A stretch of 64,000 nt of DNA from Phycisphaerales bacterium (GTDB lineage Bacteria > Planctomycetota > Phycisphaerae > Phycisphaerales > UBA1924): NCBI GenBank assembly GCA_020849105.1, contig JADLGW010000002.1, positions 31,259-95,258 on the forward strand. Direction: 5' to 3'. This document shows, piece after piece, positions 51,535 to 60,331 of this stretch. The notes under the pieces are model-generated. The model searched no databases and had not been told where the DNA came from. It saw only the letters and a program-made list of their open reading frames with translations. The first letter of the stretch is position 1; each line of letters begins with the position of its first letter. A program made the position numbers and the translations under genes.

Positions 51535-52662
51535 ATGACGCTGATCGACCGCTACATCGCCCGGCAGTACATCACCAACATCCTGGCGCTGCTGGTGATC
51601 CTGTTCGGGTTCGTCGTCACCATCGACATGGCCCTGAACCTGGACCGCTACTGGGACCAGGCCCGGACGATGGCCGGCGTCGGCGCCTCCGGCCTGCGGA
51701 TCGGCCTTGTCACCGTCATGCTGGTGTGGGACCTGTGGTGGCCGCGGCTGCTGCAACTGTTCAACTACCTTTGCGGGCTGGTGCTGGTCGGGGCGATGGG
51801 CTTCACCGTCAGCCAACTGGTACGCCACCGGGAACTTGTTGCGGTCCTCACCAGCGGGCAGAGCCTGTTCCGCGTCGCGCGGCCCATTGTCCTGGTCGCC
51901 GCGGCGTTCACCCTGCTCCAGTTGGCAAGCCAGCAGTGGGTGATCCCGCGGATCGCGGCGCTCCTGACGCGCGACCCCGGCGAGGCGGGCCAGCGCACGC
52001 TGGGAGCCGCGGCCGTCCCGCTGACGAAGGATGGGCAGGGCCGCCTCCTCCGCGCGGCCGAGTTTGACGCGGACAAGAACACCCTGCGCGGCGTGCATGT
52101 GATCATCACCGACGCGCGCGGGCTGGCGGTGCGCCGGATCACCGCCGACGAGGCCGTGTGGGCCGGGAATGCCTGGAACCTCGTGGGCGGGGTCTCCACG
52201 AGCCGGGAACCGGGCCCCGGGGCGGCCCCGCAGCCTGTGTCCCGCCTCGAAACCAGCCTTGACCCCCTGGCCCTCAAACTCGAGCGCTACAAGGGGATGA
52301 GCCAGAGCCTGAGTTGGGGCCAGGTAGGCCAGTTGCTGGCTTCCCTGGGCACGGGCAGCCAGACCCCCGACCTCGTGCGCACCCACGACCGCCTCCAGCG
52401 TGTCCGGTACGGCCGGTTGGGCACCGCGGCCGCGAACATGCTGACCCTGCTCATTGCGCTGTCGTTCTTCCTGACGCGGGAGCCGCAGGGCATGGTGCTG
52501 CGGGCCCTGAAGTGTGCGCCCGTCGGCATCGCCTCCCTGATCGGGGCGGTGTTCGGCGCGGCCGCGACGGTGCCCGGAATCCCGCCGCAGGTCTCGGTGT
52601 TCCTGCCGGCAATGGTGCTGGCGACGGTCGCGGTCGCGCTGCTCTCTCGCGTGCGGAGCTGA
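51535..52662 (+). CDS. LptG/LptF family permease
   Basis: 375 residues, the usual size. LIDRYIARQYITNILALLVILFG is the family N-terminus; helices repeat at the C-terminus (LGTAAANMLTLLIALSFFLT; ISSLIGAVFGAAATVPGI-like; QVSVFLPAMVLATVAVALL). The middle is a periplasmic domain. Together with the gene at 47558 it would form the LptFG permease pair. It follows PAP2 by 13 bases. Confidence 0.9.
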   Translation: MTLIDRYIARQYITNILALLVILFGFVVTIDMALNLDRYWDQARTMAGVGASGLRIGLVTVMLVWDLWWPRLLQLFNYLCGLVLVGAMGFTVSQLVRHRELVAVLTSGQSLFRVARPIVLVAAAFTLLQLASQQWVIPRIAALLTRDPGEAGQRTLGAAAVPLTKDGQGRLLRAAEFDADKNTLRGVHVIITDARGLAVRRITADEAVWAGNAWNLVGGVSTSREPGPGAAPQPVSRLETSLDPLALKLERYKGMSQSLSWGQVGQLLASLGTGSQTPDLVRTHDRLQRVRYGRLGTAAANMLTLLIALSFFLTREPQGMVLRALKCAPVGIASLIGAVFGAAATVPGIPPQVSVFLPAMVLATVAVALLSRVRS

Positions 52663-52689
52663 TTCCCGCGGGCACCCCGTCCACCCCAC

Positions 52690-52695
52690 TACCAT
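52690..52695 (+). promoter_or_regulatory. -10-like box for leaderless GH57 gene
   Basis: TACCAT, six bases (CGCCCC) before GTG 52702; identical to the cysS box and spacer. Confidence 0.5.
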
Positions 52696-52701
52696 CGCCC
52701 C

Positions 52702-53967
52702 GTGCGCGCTGTGGTCCTCTATTTCCAGATTCACCAGCCGTACCGGCTGCGCCGGTATTCCGTGTTCGACCGGACCGCGTGCTACTTCGACGACGCGGGG
52801 AACGCGCGGATCATGCGCCGCGTGGCGGACAAGTGCTACCGGCCGGCGCTGCAGCGGCTCCTGGAGGCAGCCGAGGCGCACGCGGGCGGCTTCAAGTTCG
52901 CATTCTCCGTGACGGGGACGGCGCTGTCGCAGTTTCAGGAGCACGCCCCTGAAGTCACGGACCTGCTCCGGCGGCTCCTGGACTCCGGCCACGCGGAAGT
53001 GCTGGGCGAGACGTCGCACCACTCCCTGGCGTCCCTCCACTCGCCGGAGGAGTTCGCGGATCAGGTTTCGCTGCACGCCGCGATGCTCCACGCGGTGCTC
53101 GGGCAGAGGGCGCGCGTCTTCCGCAACACGGAACTGATCTACGGCAACGCGCTGGCGGACACGCTGCGCGGCGGTACCCGGTATTCCGGCTGCCTCGCCG
53201 AGGGCGTGGACCGCGTGCTCCGCGGGCGGGCCGAGGGGGCCGTGTACCGAGCACGGGCAGCGCCCCCGGTGGCCGCGGCCCCGGGTATCGGCCTCCTGCT
53301 CCGGTGCTCGCGCCTCAGCGACGATGTCGCGTTCCGCTTCTCACGGAAGGACTGGGAGCATTGGCCCCTGGCGCCGGACACGTTTGCCGGATGGATCGCG
53401 GAGTCCCCCGGCCCGCTGTGCAATCTGTTCATGGACATGGAGACCTTCGGCGAGCACCAGTGGGCTGAGACGGGGATTCTCGATTTTCTCTCGGCGTTGC
53501 CGGCTGCGGTGCTGGCCCGGAAGGACTGCGCGTTCGTGACCCCGAGCGAGGCGCTGGCGGTCTACCCGCCCGGGGACGAGTACGACTGCCCGCACACGAC
53601 CTCCTGGGCCGATACGGAGCGCGACGCCAGCGCGTGGTGCGGCAACGCGATGCAGCGGGGCGCGCTGGGCGCGCTCTACGCCCTTGAACTGCCCTTGAAG
53701 AGAAGCCTGGCCGAAGCCCGGCGCGCCGGCGACGACCGGGCCATCGCCTCCGCGAGTTCAGCCCTCGAAGACTGGCGCCGGCTTACCACCAGCGATCACT
53801 ACTACTACATGAGCACCAAGCACTCGTCGGACGGTGCGGTGCACGCGTACTTCAGCCCGTATGACTCGCCGTACGACGCCTACATCAACGCCATGAACGT
53901 GCTGGACGACCTGGGCCGGCGCGTCGGCGACGCGGAGCCCGCGCCCCTCCCGACCCGGGTCCGGTGA
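52702..53967 (+). CDS. Glycoside hydrolase family 57 (alpha-amylase type)
   Basis: 421 residues, cytoplasmic. GH57 conserved regions: YFQIHQPYRLRRY near the N-terminus, FKFAFSVTGTALSQ, GHAEVLGETSHHSLA, RVFRNTELIYGN, and LFMDMETFGEHQW, which carry the catalytic and substrate residues. The C-terminal DHYYYMSTKHSSDGAVHAYFSPYDSPYDAYINAMNVL (seen in two blocks) is typical of bacterial GH57 amylases. It likely acts on glycogen-type alpha-glucan. Confidence 0.93.
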   Translation: MRAVVLYFQIHQPYRLRRYSVFDRTACYFDDAGNARIMRRVADKCYRPALQRLLEAAEAHAGGFKFAFSVTGTALSQFQEHAPEVTDLLRRLLDSGHAEVLGETSHHSLASLHSPEEFADQVSLHAAMLHAVLGQRARVFRNTELIYGNALADTLRGGTRYSGCLAEGVDRVLRGRAEGAVYRARAAPPVAAAPGIGLLLRCSRLSDDVAFRFSRKDWEHWPLAPDTFAGWIAESPGPLCNLFMDMETFGEHQWAETGILDFLSALPAAVLARKDCAFVTPSEALAVYPPGDEYDCPHTTSWADTERDASAWCGNAMQRGALGALYALELPLKRSLAEARRAGDDRAIASASSALEDWRRLTTSDHYYYMSTKHSSDGAVHAYFSPYDSPYDAYINAMNVLDDLGRRVGDAEPAPLPTRVR

Positions 53968-53970
53968 GCC

Positions 53971-54609
53971 ATGGACCCCGGTGCACAGGCCGTCGGGTCC
54001 ATCCTGGCCGCGTACCGGGCCGGCTACTTCCCCATGGCGGAGTCGGCGCGGGGGGACGGGCCCATCCACTGGTTGAGCCCGGACCCGAGGGCGATCATCC
54101 CGCTGGACGGGTTCCATGTCCCGCGCTCGCTGCGGAAACGGGTGCGCAGCAGCCGCTTCGGGATCACGACGGACCACGCCTTCGAGGCGGTCATCCGCGC
54201 GTGCGCGGAGCCGCGACCGCACGAACGCGATACCTGGATCGATGAACGGATCGTCTCCGCGTACACCGCGCTGCACCGCGCAGGGCACGCTCACTCGATC
54301 GAGGCGTGGTGCGAGGGGCGCCCGGTCGGCGGGCTCTACGGCGTGCACATCGGCGGGGCGTTTTTCGCGGAGTCGAAGTTCAGCCGGCCGGCGGAGGGCG
54401 GGACCGACGCCAGCAAGGTGTGCCTCGTCCACCTCGTGCAGCACCTGCGCCGGCGCGGTTTCATGCTGCTCGATGTCCAGATGACCAACCCGCACCTGGA
54501 GCAGTTCGGCGTGATCGAGGTGCCGCGGACGGAGTACCTGGCCATGCTCGGCGCCGCGGTCCAGCGGCGTGCCGAGTGGCTGCCGTTCGGGTCTCAGCCG
54601 CCCGCCTGA
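53971..54609 (+). CDS. aat: Leucyl/phenylalanyl-tRNA-protein transferase
   Basis: 212 residues. Aat motifs: YFPMAESARGDGPIHWLSPDPR, GFHVPRSLRK, TWIDERIVSAYTALHRAGHAHSIEAW and GLYGVHIGGAFFAESKFS. It adds Leu or Phe to N-terminal Lys/Arg, marking proteins for ClpAP. ATG 53971 lies three bases after the GH57 stop; the 3' end overlaps the convergent sulfotransferase-like gene. Confidence 0.95.
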   Translation: MDPGAQAVGSILAAYRAGYFPMAESARGDGPIHWLSPDPRAIIPLDGFHVPRSLRKRVRSSRFGITTDHAFEAVIRACAEPRPHERDTWIDERIVSAYTALHRAGHAHSIEAWCEGRPVGGLYGVHIGGAFFAESKFSRPAEGGTDASKVCLVHLVQHLRRRGFMLLDVQMTNPHLEQFGVIEVPRTEYLAMLGAAVQRRAEWLPFGSQPPA

Positions 54610-55388
54610 GCCGGCGCCGCCGCGGGCTTCCTGTAGTCGTCCGGGTTTGTCGACCACCCCGCGCTCTCCATCAGGTCGCGCGCGAACCGGTCGCCCAGGT
54701 AGGCGTCGATGGCCTCGTCCGGCAGGGCACGCTGCGCGACGGAGACCACGTTCCTTGGATTGGAACGCGGCGCGATCTTCTTCGATGCGGCGTGGTAGTG
54801 CAACCGGGCGTACCCGGCCGCCCTGTCCAGGTCCGCATCCGTGTGCTCCCACTCCCACGCCCGGTAGATCGCGCCGAAGAACTTCCGCGGTTCGCGCTGC
54901 AGGTCGTCGAAGAGCACCCGGTTCGGCTCGCGCTGCCACCGGCGCGCGAAGGCCGTGAACTGGCCCAGGTCATAGTTGTCGTGGATCGGCTTCCGCCCGC
55001 CGTTCAGCATCCCCCGTACATAGACGCTGTTCAGACGGTGCAGCGGGTTGCGGAGCAGGAACGCGGTGCGGTGCTCCGGGAACGCCGACACGCTCCCCGG
55101 GTCCGGGTGCTCGTGCGGAATCTTGACGACGATCCGCCCGGACGGGGGCGCGAGTTCGCCCAGCAGCCTGTCCAGGGAACTCCGGACGGCCCCGTCGAGC
55201 GTGAAACCCGAGGCGTCAAAGAGCCCCATCAGCCGCGCCTGCTCCGCCGGGTAGTTGTACGGCGGGCCCGTCCGGTCCCAGGGGCCGAACGGCTCATCGG
55301 CGACCACGCCGCCCCACGGGGCCGCGGCCGCGTACGCCGTGACGGAGGAGCCGGACCGAATGAGCGAAAAGAGCCAGCCGACGCGCAT
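54594..55388 (-). CDS. Sulfotransferase-like protein
   Basis: 264 residues from ATG 55388. LFSLIRSGSSVTAYAAA matches the 5' phosphosulfate-binding loop of sulfotransferase-family proteins (RSGS/TS), and FLLRNPLHRLNSVYVRG the 3'-phosphate region (RNPxxRxxS). Acceptor unknown. A TACACT box lies five bases before ATG. Confidence 0.7.
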   Translation of the reverse strand: MRVGWLFSLIRSGSSVTAYAAAAPWGGVVADEPFGPWDRTGPPYNYPAEQARLMGLFDASGFTLDGAVRSSLDRLLGELAPPSGRIVVKIPHEHPDPGSVSAFPEHRTAFLLRNPLHRLNSVYVRGMLNGGRKPIHDNYDLGQFTAFARRWQREPNRVLFDDLQREPRKFFGAIYRAWEWEHTDADLDRAAGYARLHYHAASKKIAPRSNPRNVVSVAQRALPDEAIDAYLGDRFARDLMESAGWSTNPDDYRKPAAAPAQAGG

Positions 55389-55393
55389 GCCCA

Positions 55394-55399
55394 AGTGTA
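55394..55399 (-). promoter_or_regulatory. -10-like box for leaderless sulfotransferase-like gene
   Basis: TACACT on the minus strand, five bases before ATG 55388. Confidence 0.5.
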
Positions 55400-55414
55400 C
55401 GAGCCGCGTTCCCG

Positions 55415-56635
55415 CTACTTCTCCATGATGACAACCGGGATCGTGCCCCAAGGGGCCCAGGACGCCGGCGACTGAGTCCACCAGAGCAGTGCCGCGGCCG
55501 TCATGCCGGGTGCCGACTCGGGCACGGCGTCCGTCGCCTCGGCGAATGCGGCCGACAGTCCGTCGCCTGAAAGCGATGCGAGGATCGCGTCCAGCGCGGA
55601 CTCATCAAGGCGCGACTCAACAGTGAAAACCCGGCACCGCGGCAGCGGCGGCGGGGTCATGTGGACCGGCGCCGCGGGGGAGGGGAGGGCCGCACCGGTG
55701 GAGTCCGAACGCGACGCCAGCGCCGCTGGACCAGAAGCGGGAACCTCCACGGGCCATTCCGTGGGACGGGGAGTGAAGAGAGCCGCAACCCGCGGCGGGG
55801 CTTCCCCGCTTACCCGCCAGGCAGATTCCGGCCTCGCGTGGGCGACGGCCAGCGATTGCATCCGCGCGGAACCCTGTTCGAGCGAAGTGCCGGTCACACG
55901 GATAACCAGGCGGCGCCCCCGCGCCAGGTGCAGCGCCCGCGCGGTTGCCATCGGTGCGGGCGTTGCCGGGGCTGCCTCCGCCATCGCAGCGCGCAGTTCA
56001 GACGCCTGTTTCAGGCCCCCAGTCTCGGGCGGGGGCAGGGGCGGACCCATGGCCAGTTCGATGCCTGGTTCCTCCGACTCCGGGGCTGCCGGAGGCTCCA
56101 CTTCCGGCACCCCCACTTGGACGCCCGCGTTGGCGATGCGCTGTTCCGGGGGCCGGCTGAGCCCGCCGCGCGTCAGGATGCTCGTCACGAACCACGTCGC
56201 CCCACCGGCAACCAGCAGCAGCCCGGCTGCGGCCGCGAACCGCCGGCCCACCCGGTCGGCGAAGATGACCTCCAAGACGGAGCGGCGAGAGGGCTGCACA
56301 ATAGAAACCGGCGTGCCGCCTCGGGCGGGGGCGGAACTCTCCATGCCCAGCAGCATGCGCCGCTCCAGGGCCGGCTCCGCAATCGCCATCGCAGCGTCCG
56401 CAAGTCCGTCCGGGGCCCTTTCATCGGCCAGGGCAAGGATTGCGGCCCGGTCCGCCTTCATCGAGCCCAGCAGCCGCGCAAGGCCCGGATCAGCATCCAG
56501 CGCCCGCGCCACAGCCGCGGCGACGTCGCGCTGCAGCGGCCCGCCTTCGACCCATGCCAGCAGGTCCGCCTCGCTCAGGCCGGCCGGGATCGGGATGGGA
56601 TGCGGCCCGTTCATGTTCACCTGATCGCCCTTCAT
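55415..56635 (-). CDS. Putative membrane anti-sigma factor
   Basis: 406 residues. A cytoplasmic N-terminus (SEADLLAWVEGGPLQRDVAAAVARALD, the usual short anti-sigma-like helical region without a Zn motif), one helix at about 133-153 (FAAAAGLLLVAGGATWFVTS) and a large Pro/Ala-rich periplasmic part with a possible beta domain near 235-340. ATG 56635 overlaps the ECF sigma stop (ATGA), the classic sigma/anti-sigma arrangement. Role is inferred from context. Confidence 0.7.
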   Translation of the reverse strand: MKGDQVNMNGPHPIPIPAGLSEADLLAWVEGGPLQRDVAAAVARALDADPGLARLLGSMKADRAAILALADERAPDGLADAAMAIAEPALERRMLLGMESSAPARGGTPVSIVQPSRRSVLEVIFADRVGRRFAAAAGLLLVAGGATWFVTSILTRGGLSRPPEQRIANAGVQVGVPEVEPPAAPESEEPGIELAMGPPLPPPETGGLKQASELRAAMAEAAPATPAPMATARALHLARGRRLVIRVTGTSLEQGSARMQSLAVAHARPESAWRVSGEAPPRVAALFTPRPTEWPVEVPASGPAALASRSDSTGAALPSPAAPVHMTPPPLPRCRVFTVESRLDESALDAILASLSGDGLSAAFAEATDAVPESAPGMTAAALLWWTQSPASWAPWGTIPVVIMEK

Positions 56636-57276
56636 ACCGCCGACTCTGGGGCCCGCGGCCCGCGGTCTCCCTGGGCCTCCAGTGCCTCTCTCAGGGCCGC
56701 CCGAGCCCGGAAGAGTCGGCTCTTCACGGTGCCTACCGGCACCGCCAGTGCCTCGGCGATCTGTTCGTACTCCAAGCCCCTCGAATCCCGCAAGACCAGA
56801 ATCGCCCGCTGCTCGGGGTCCACCCGCAGCAACGCCGCCTGCACACGCCGGCGGACCTCGTCCAGTGAGACGCCCTCAAGCCCACTGTGTTCCCGGTCCG
56901 GGCTGTTCAGGGGTCCGGATTGGGGAGTCCGGGCCCCCGTGGACGGTCTTTGGCCGGGATGATGGAGAACTGTCTCCAGGCTCGCGTGGCGGCGGAGTTT
57001 CTCCGATCGCAGTTTGGACAGACAGGCGTTCATGGTGACCCGGATGGCCCAGGTCGAGAACTTCGCGCGTTCGTCGAAGGTGGAGAGGCCCTCGATGATC
57101 TTCACCATCGCGTCCTGGGCGAGGTCCGCGGCCATGTCGCGGTCCCCCACCATCCGCACACACACGGCGAACAGGCGGTCCTGGTAGCGGGCCAGCAGAC
57201 GGCCCAGAGCGGCCGACTCGCCGCGGCGCACTCTCCGCACCAGCCCCACATCGTCTGCGTCCGTGCTCGGTTCCAC
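56632..57276 (-). CDS. ECF-type RNA polymerase sigma factor
   Basis: 214 residues. Sigma-70 region 2 (LLARYQDRLFAVCVRMVGD, DMAADLAQDAMVKIIEGL, FSTWAIRVTMNACLSKLR) and region 4 (LLRVDPEQRAILVLRDSRGLEYEQIAEAL, GTVKSRLFRARAAL). A 35-residue linker between them is extended. GTG 57276 with a TACACT box seven bases upstream. Co-transcribed with the anti-sigma-like gene. Confidence 0.93.
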   Translation of the reverse strand: MEPSTDADDVGLVRRVRRGESAALGRLLARYQDRLFAVCVRMVGDRDMAADLAQDAMVKIIEGLSTFDERAKFSTWAIRVTMNACLSKLRSEKLRRHASLETVLHHPGQRPSTGARTPQSGPLNSPDREHSGLEGVSLDEVRRRVQAALLRVDPEQRAILVLRDSRGLEYEQIAEALAVPVGTVKSRLFRARAALREALEAQGDRGPRAPESAV

Positions 57277-57283
57277 GCGGGCG

Positions 57284-57289
57284 AGTGTA
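57284..57289 (-). promoter_or_regulatory. -10-like box for leaderless ECF sigma gene
   Basis: TACACT on the minus strand, seven bases before GTG 57276. Confidence 0.45.
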
Positions 57290-57358
57290 TCGGCGGGCGG
57301 CCAGCCACTCCCGTGGCGGATTGGCGGGCCTCATTGTGAGGAACGCTCCCGCGTCGAT

Positions 57359-58156
57359 TCAGAACCGCTTGTGGGCTTCTCGACCGTGGCCCTCACGGAC
57401 CCCGAGGATGGCGCGGATCAGCGCCAGGTCCGCCGCGACAGTGAGTTTGACGTTCCGCGGATCGCCCTGAACGACGGTGACAGGTTCGCCAAGGCGCTCG
57501 ACGAGTGCCGCGTCGTCCGTGCCGGACAGGTCCGCCTGGCCGTACGCGCGGCGGAGCAGGTCCGCGCGGAAGACCTGCGGGGTCTGGACAGCGACAACGC
57601 CGGATCGGTCAATGGTCGCGGCGACACGGCGCACGGTTGTGTTCTTCCTCGTCCCACCGCCGAGGATCGCGTCGAGCGGGTCGATATCGGCGTCGGTCGA
57701 AGCCTGATCCTCCACCCGCTTCAGCGTGTCGGGCACGTCGATCGCGGGGACCACGGCCGCGTACTTGGCCGCGGCGTCCAGCACGCGGTCGATCAGTTCC
57801 GGCGGGGTGCAGGGGCGTGCGGCGTCGTGTACGGCGACGTGCGTCGCGTCCGCGGGCACATGGGCCAGCGCCGCCTTCACGGTCTCCCAGCGGTGCGTCA
57901 CGCCGCCGTCGCACAGGGTCACCCCGAGCAGCCCGAGTTTGGCGGCGTAGCGCAACCGGAAGTCCGCGGCCGCGTCGCCCACCGGGCCGGCAACGATGAT
58001 CGCGGACACCGCGTCATGCTTGGTGAACAACTCGACCGTGCGCTGCAGCACCGGGCGCCCGCCGAGGTCCTCGTCCAGTTTGGGGCGCGGGTACTCCAGC
58101 CCCTGGGCGTACCGCCTGGATGCCCCCGCGGCCGGGATGATGACGGCAACCTTCAT
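57359..58156 (-). CDS. ispD: 2-C-methyl-D-erythritol 4-phosphate cytidylyltransferase
   Basis: 265 residues. IspD motifs: AVIIPAAGASRRYAQ...PRPKL (nucleotide loop and Lys), VLQRTVELF, VAVHDAARPCTPPELI, VPAIDVPDTLKRV and QTPQVFRADLL, GTDDAALVE. It makes CDP-methylerythritol in the MEP isoprenoid pathway. A TACCCT box lies six bases before ATG 58156. Confidence 0.94.
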   Translation of the reverse strand: MKVAVIIPAAGASRRYAQGLEYPRPKLDEDLGGRPVLQRTVELFTKHDAVSAIIVAGPVGDAAADFRLRYAAKLGLLGVTLCDGGVTHRWETVKAALAHVPADATHVAVHDAARPCTPPELIDRVLDAAAKYAAVVPAIDVPDTLKRVEDQASTDADIDPLDAILGGGTRKNTTVRRVAATIDRSGVVAVQTPQVFRADLLRRAYGQADLSGTDDAALVERLGEPVTVVQGDPRNVKLTVAADLALIRAILGVREGHGREAHKRF

Positions 58157-58162
58157 GTGGCA

Positions 58163-58168
58163 AGGGTA
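58163..58168 (-). promoter_or_regulatory. -10-like box for leaderless ispD
   Basis: TACCCT on the minus strand, six bases before ATG 58156. Confidence 0.5.
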
Positions 58169-58216
58169 ACGGGCCCTGCGCGGCCATGGGCGGGATTCGC
58201 CCTTCTCGTGCAGATG

Positions 58217-58248
58217 AAAAAGGCCGCCCGGCGTGCGCCGGACGGCCC
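58217..58248 (-). terminator. Rho-independent terminator after the first PEP-CTERM gene
   Basis: On the minus strand, stem GGCCGTCCGGCG/CGCCGGGCGGCC with a short loop, then TTTTT. It lies 22 bases past the stop at 58271. Confidence 0.85.
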
Positions 58249-58270
58249 CATGGTGTAACGGGACGTTTGA

Positions 58271-59113
58271 TCAGGCGCGGCGGCGCCGGGCGGCGAACAG
58301 CCCACCCAGGCCGAGAAGGCCCAGTGTCGCCGGGGCCGGGACGAGGTTGATGTCGATGTTGTCCCACCCGCTGGTGTTGCCGGCGTTGCCGCCCGCGAAG
58401 GCGCGGATGGCGTCGGGCAGCGGCATGGTCGAGGCTGCGCCGCCGTTGAGGTACCAGCCGGTCTGGGCGGCGGAGGCGCCCTGGCCCGTGTGCAGGTCGA
58501 TGATCGCGACGTTGGTCACCTGGTGCGTCGAGAAATCGACCGTCACGAACGAGCGGTACCAGTGGTTGTACTGGAGGTTTGTCCAGAACGCGCCGGGGGA
58601 GGCGTTGTTGATCGCGACACCCGCGGCGTCAAACACGTTGAACTCGGACTTGAGGCCGGAGGCCGGCGTGGCCGGCGTGGTGAAGTTGAACAGGTTGATG
58701 AAGCCCTGGAAGGTGCCGGCGCCGAGCGTGTTGTGGTTCAGCGAGAAACTGGCGAGGTTGGCCGTGGCCGGCGGTGTGCCGCCGAATGCGAACGCGGTGT
58801 CGTAGGAGATGACGTAGGTGGAGGCGTTGAACGGCACGCCGACCTGGGCGCGGGCCGCGGCCGCCCCCGAAACGCCACCCATGAACTGGTTGCCGCCGAC
58901 CGGGTTCTGCACCAGGCCGAGGGAGTTGCCCGCGTATGTATGCACATTGTGGTTCAGGCTGCCGGCGACGGGAGAGGCCGTCCAACCGTTCTGCCCGACA
59001 ATCGTCACGCCGGCCGCGGAGCCGTTGTAGTTGGGCAGTTCAAAGTTGAAGTTCTGCGCCTGCGCAGCCGCCGCGATCGCGACGCCCGCCACAACACTCA
59101 GTGTCTTGACCAT
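58271..59113 (-). CDS. PEP-CTERM sorted exported protein
   Basis: 280 residues. Signal peptide (VVAGVAIAAAAQAQ), a beta-rich extracellular domain with many Asn and aromatic residues, and a PEP-CTERM end: VPAPATLGLLGLGGLFAARRRRA. Such proteins are processed by an exosortase and retained at the surface. AGGAG lies about ten bases before ATG 59113; a terminator follows. Confidence 0.92.
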   Translation of the reverse strand: MVKTLSVVAGVAIAAAAQAQNFNFELPNYNGSAAGVTIVGQNGWTASPVAGSLNHNVHTYAGNSLGLVQNPVGGNQFMGGVSGAAAARAQVGVPFNASTYVISYDTAFAFGGTPPATANLASFSLNHNTLGAGTFQGFINLFNFTTPATPASGLKSEFNVFDAAGVAINNASPGAFWTNLQYNHWYRSFVTVDFSTHQVTNVAIIDLHTGQGASAAQTGWYLNGGAASTMPLPDAIRAFAGGNAGNTSGWDNIDINLVPAPATLGLLGLGGLFAARRRRA

Positions 59114-59320
59114 TTCTCTCTCGTCTCCTGGGCCCGCTGGCCCGGTCTCCGCATCCTCTTAGCGGCGCCACGAAGCGCCACGGCGCGCTGAAACCCGCTT
59201 CCTCCGCGGCTTCGGTACGCACCAACCCTATTGTGCGCGCCGGCCGATCCGTGTCAACGATAAAATGGCTTTGCGCCAGGATTCTTTTTGATCGGCGCCC
59301 ATGGCTTTACCCAGATTGCC

Positions 59321-59351
59321 AAACAAAAAACCACCCCGGAGGCGGGGTGGT
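59321..59351 (-). terminator. Rho-independent terminator after the second PEP-CTERM gene
   Basis: On the minus strand, ACCACCCCGCCTCCGGGGTGGT hairpin (seen as two arms around GCCTC) then TTTTTTGTTT, 24 bases past the stop at 59376. Confidence 0.88.
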
Positions 59352-59375
59352 CCTCTGATTTCGTTCGGGTGAAGT

Positions 59376-60239
59376 TCAGGCCCGGCGGCGGCGGCCGGCC
59401 ACGAGTCCGCCCAGCCCAAGGAGCGCCAGAGCGCCGGGAGCCGGCACGATCGAGAAGTTGTCAAACCCGACGATGTGGACGTTGTTCGCCCCGCCACCCG
59501 CAAAGAACCGGACGTCGGTCGGCAGCGGCTGCGTCGGGGCCGCCCCGCCGGCCAGGTACCACCCCAGCGCCGACACATCGACGACCGTCGCCGCCGCCGC
59601 GTCGTGCAGGTTATCGATCGACACCGACAGAACCTGGTTCGTCGTGAAGTCCCAGGTCGTGCTCTGGCGGTACCAGGTGTTCAGGCGCAGCGCATCCCAC
59701 TCCGGCCCGGGCAGGGTGTTGGCCTGCTGCACGCCCGCGGCGTTGAAGAAGACGTAGTTCCCGTCGAACGCGTTCCCGGTGTTGACGTCGTCCCATGTGT
59801 AGAGCGTCTGGAAGAACCGCGCGGTCGCGGAACTCTGCAGCGAGACGCTGCCCAGGTTGTTGATGGCCGGCAGCACGCCGCCGAAGCGGTCCATGCAGAT
59901 GTCGAAGGCCATCGTGTACTGCTGGTTGCCGAAGGCGTACGCGTGCTGAGCGCGCCCGAAGCCCGCGGCCCCGGAGTTGCGGACCGCGGCGAACTGCGCG
60001 CCGCCGGTCGGGTTGGTGACAAAGCCCCAGGCGTTGTTGGCGTAGGTGAAGACGACGCCGTCGGTGCTGCCGGAGACCGGGTTGTACCACCCGTCCTGCC
60101 CGCCGCCGCCAAAGCCGTTGGTGAGCGCGGTGCCGCCGTTTGAGCCCGCGTACAAAGGCGCCTCGAAGTCGCTCAGGTACTGGGCCTGCGCGCTTGCCGC
60201 GAGGGCAAGCCCCGCCACGACTGTGATGCACTTGAGCAT
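59376..60239 (-). CDS. PEP-CTERM sorted exported protein (paralogue)
   Basis: 287 residues. Signal peptide (ITVVAGLALAASAQAQ), beta-rich domain (ARFFQTLYTWDDVNTGNAF; LNTWYRQSTTWDFTTNQVL), and VPAPGALALLGLGGLVAGRRRRA. Similar in plan to its neighbour (NxWYR..., GWYLxGGAA, FAGG). GGGAGAG precedes ATG 60239. Its 5' region has a repeated leader motif. Confidence 0.92.
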   Translation of the reverse strand: MLKCITVVAGLALAASAQAQYLSDFEAPLYAGSNGGTALTNGFGGGGQDGWYNPVSGSTDGVVFTYANNAWGFVTNPTGGAQFAAVRNSGAAGFGRAQHAYAFGNQQYTMAFDICMDRFGGVLPAINNLGSVSLQSSATARFFQTLYTWDDVNTGNAFDGNYVFFNAAGVQQANTLPGPEWDALRLNTWYRQSTTWDFTTNQVLSVSIDNLHDAAAATVVDVSALGWYLAGGAAPTQPLPTDVRFFAGGGANNVHIVGFDNFSIVPAPGALALLGLGGLVAGRRRRA

Positions 60240-60331
60240 GGGGCGTCTCTCCCGAAAAAGGTGACCCGCTGCCGGGCACGTTACCTGGTTTTCCATCCCC
60301 GAAAAGGGGTGTCTCTCCAAACCGGGCACGT
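60240..60331 (-). repeat. Duplicated leader motif upstream of a PEP-CTERM gene
   Basis: GGGGYGTCTCTCC...CCGGGCACGT occurs twice (60240-60282 and 60306-60331, plus-strand reading), the first copy overlapping the ribosome site of the gene at 60239. Confidence 0.5.
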
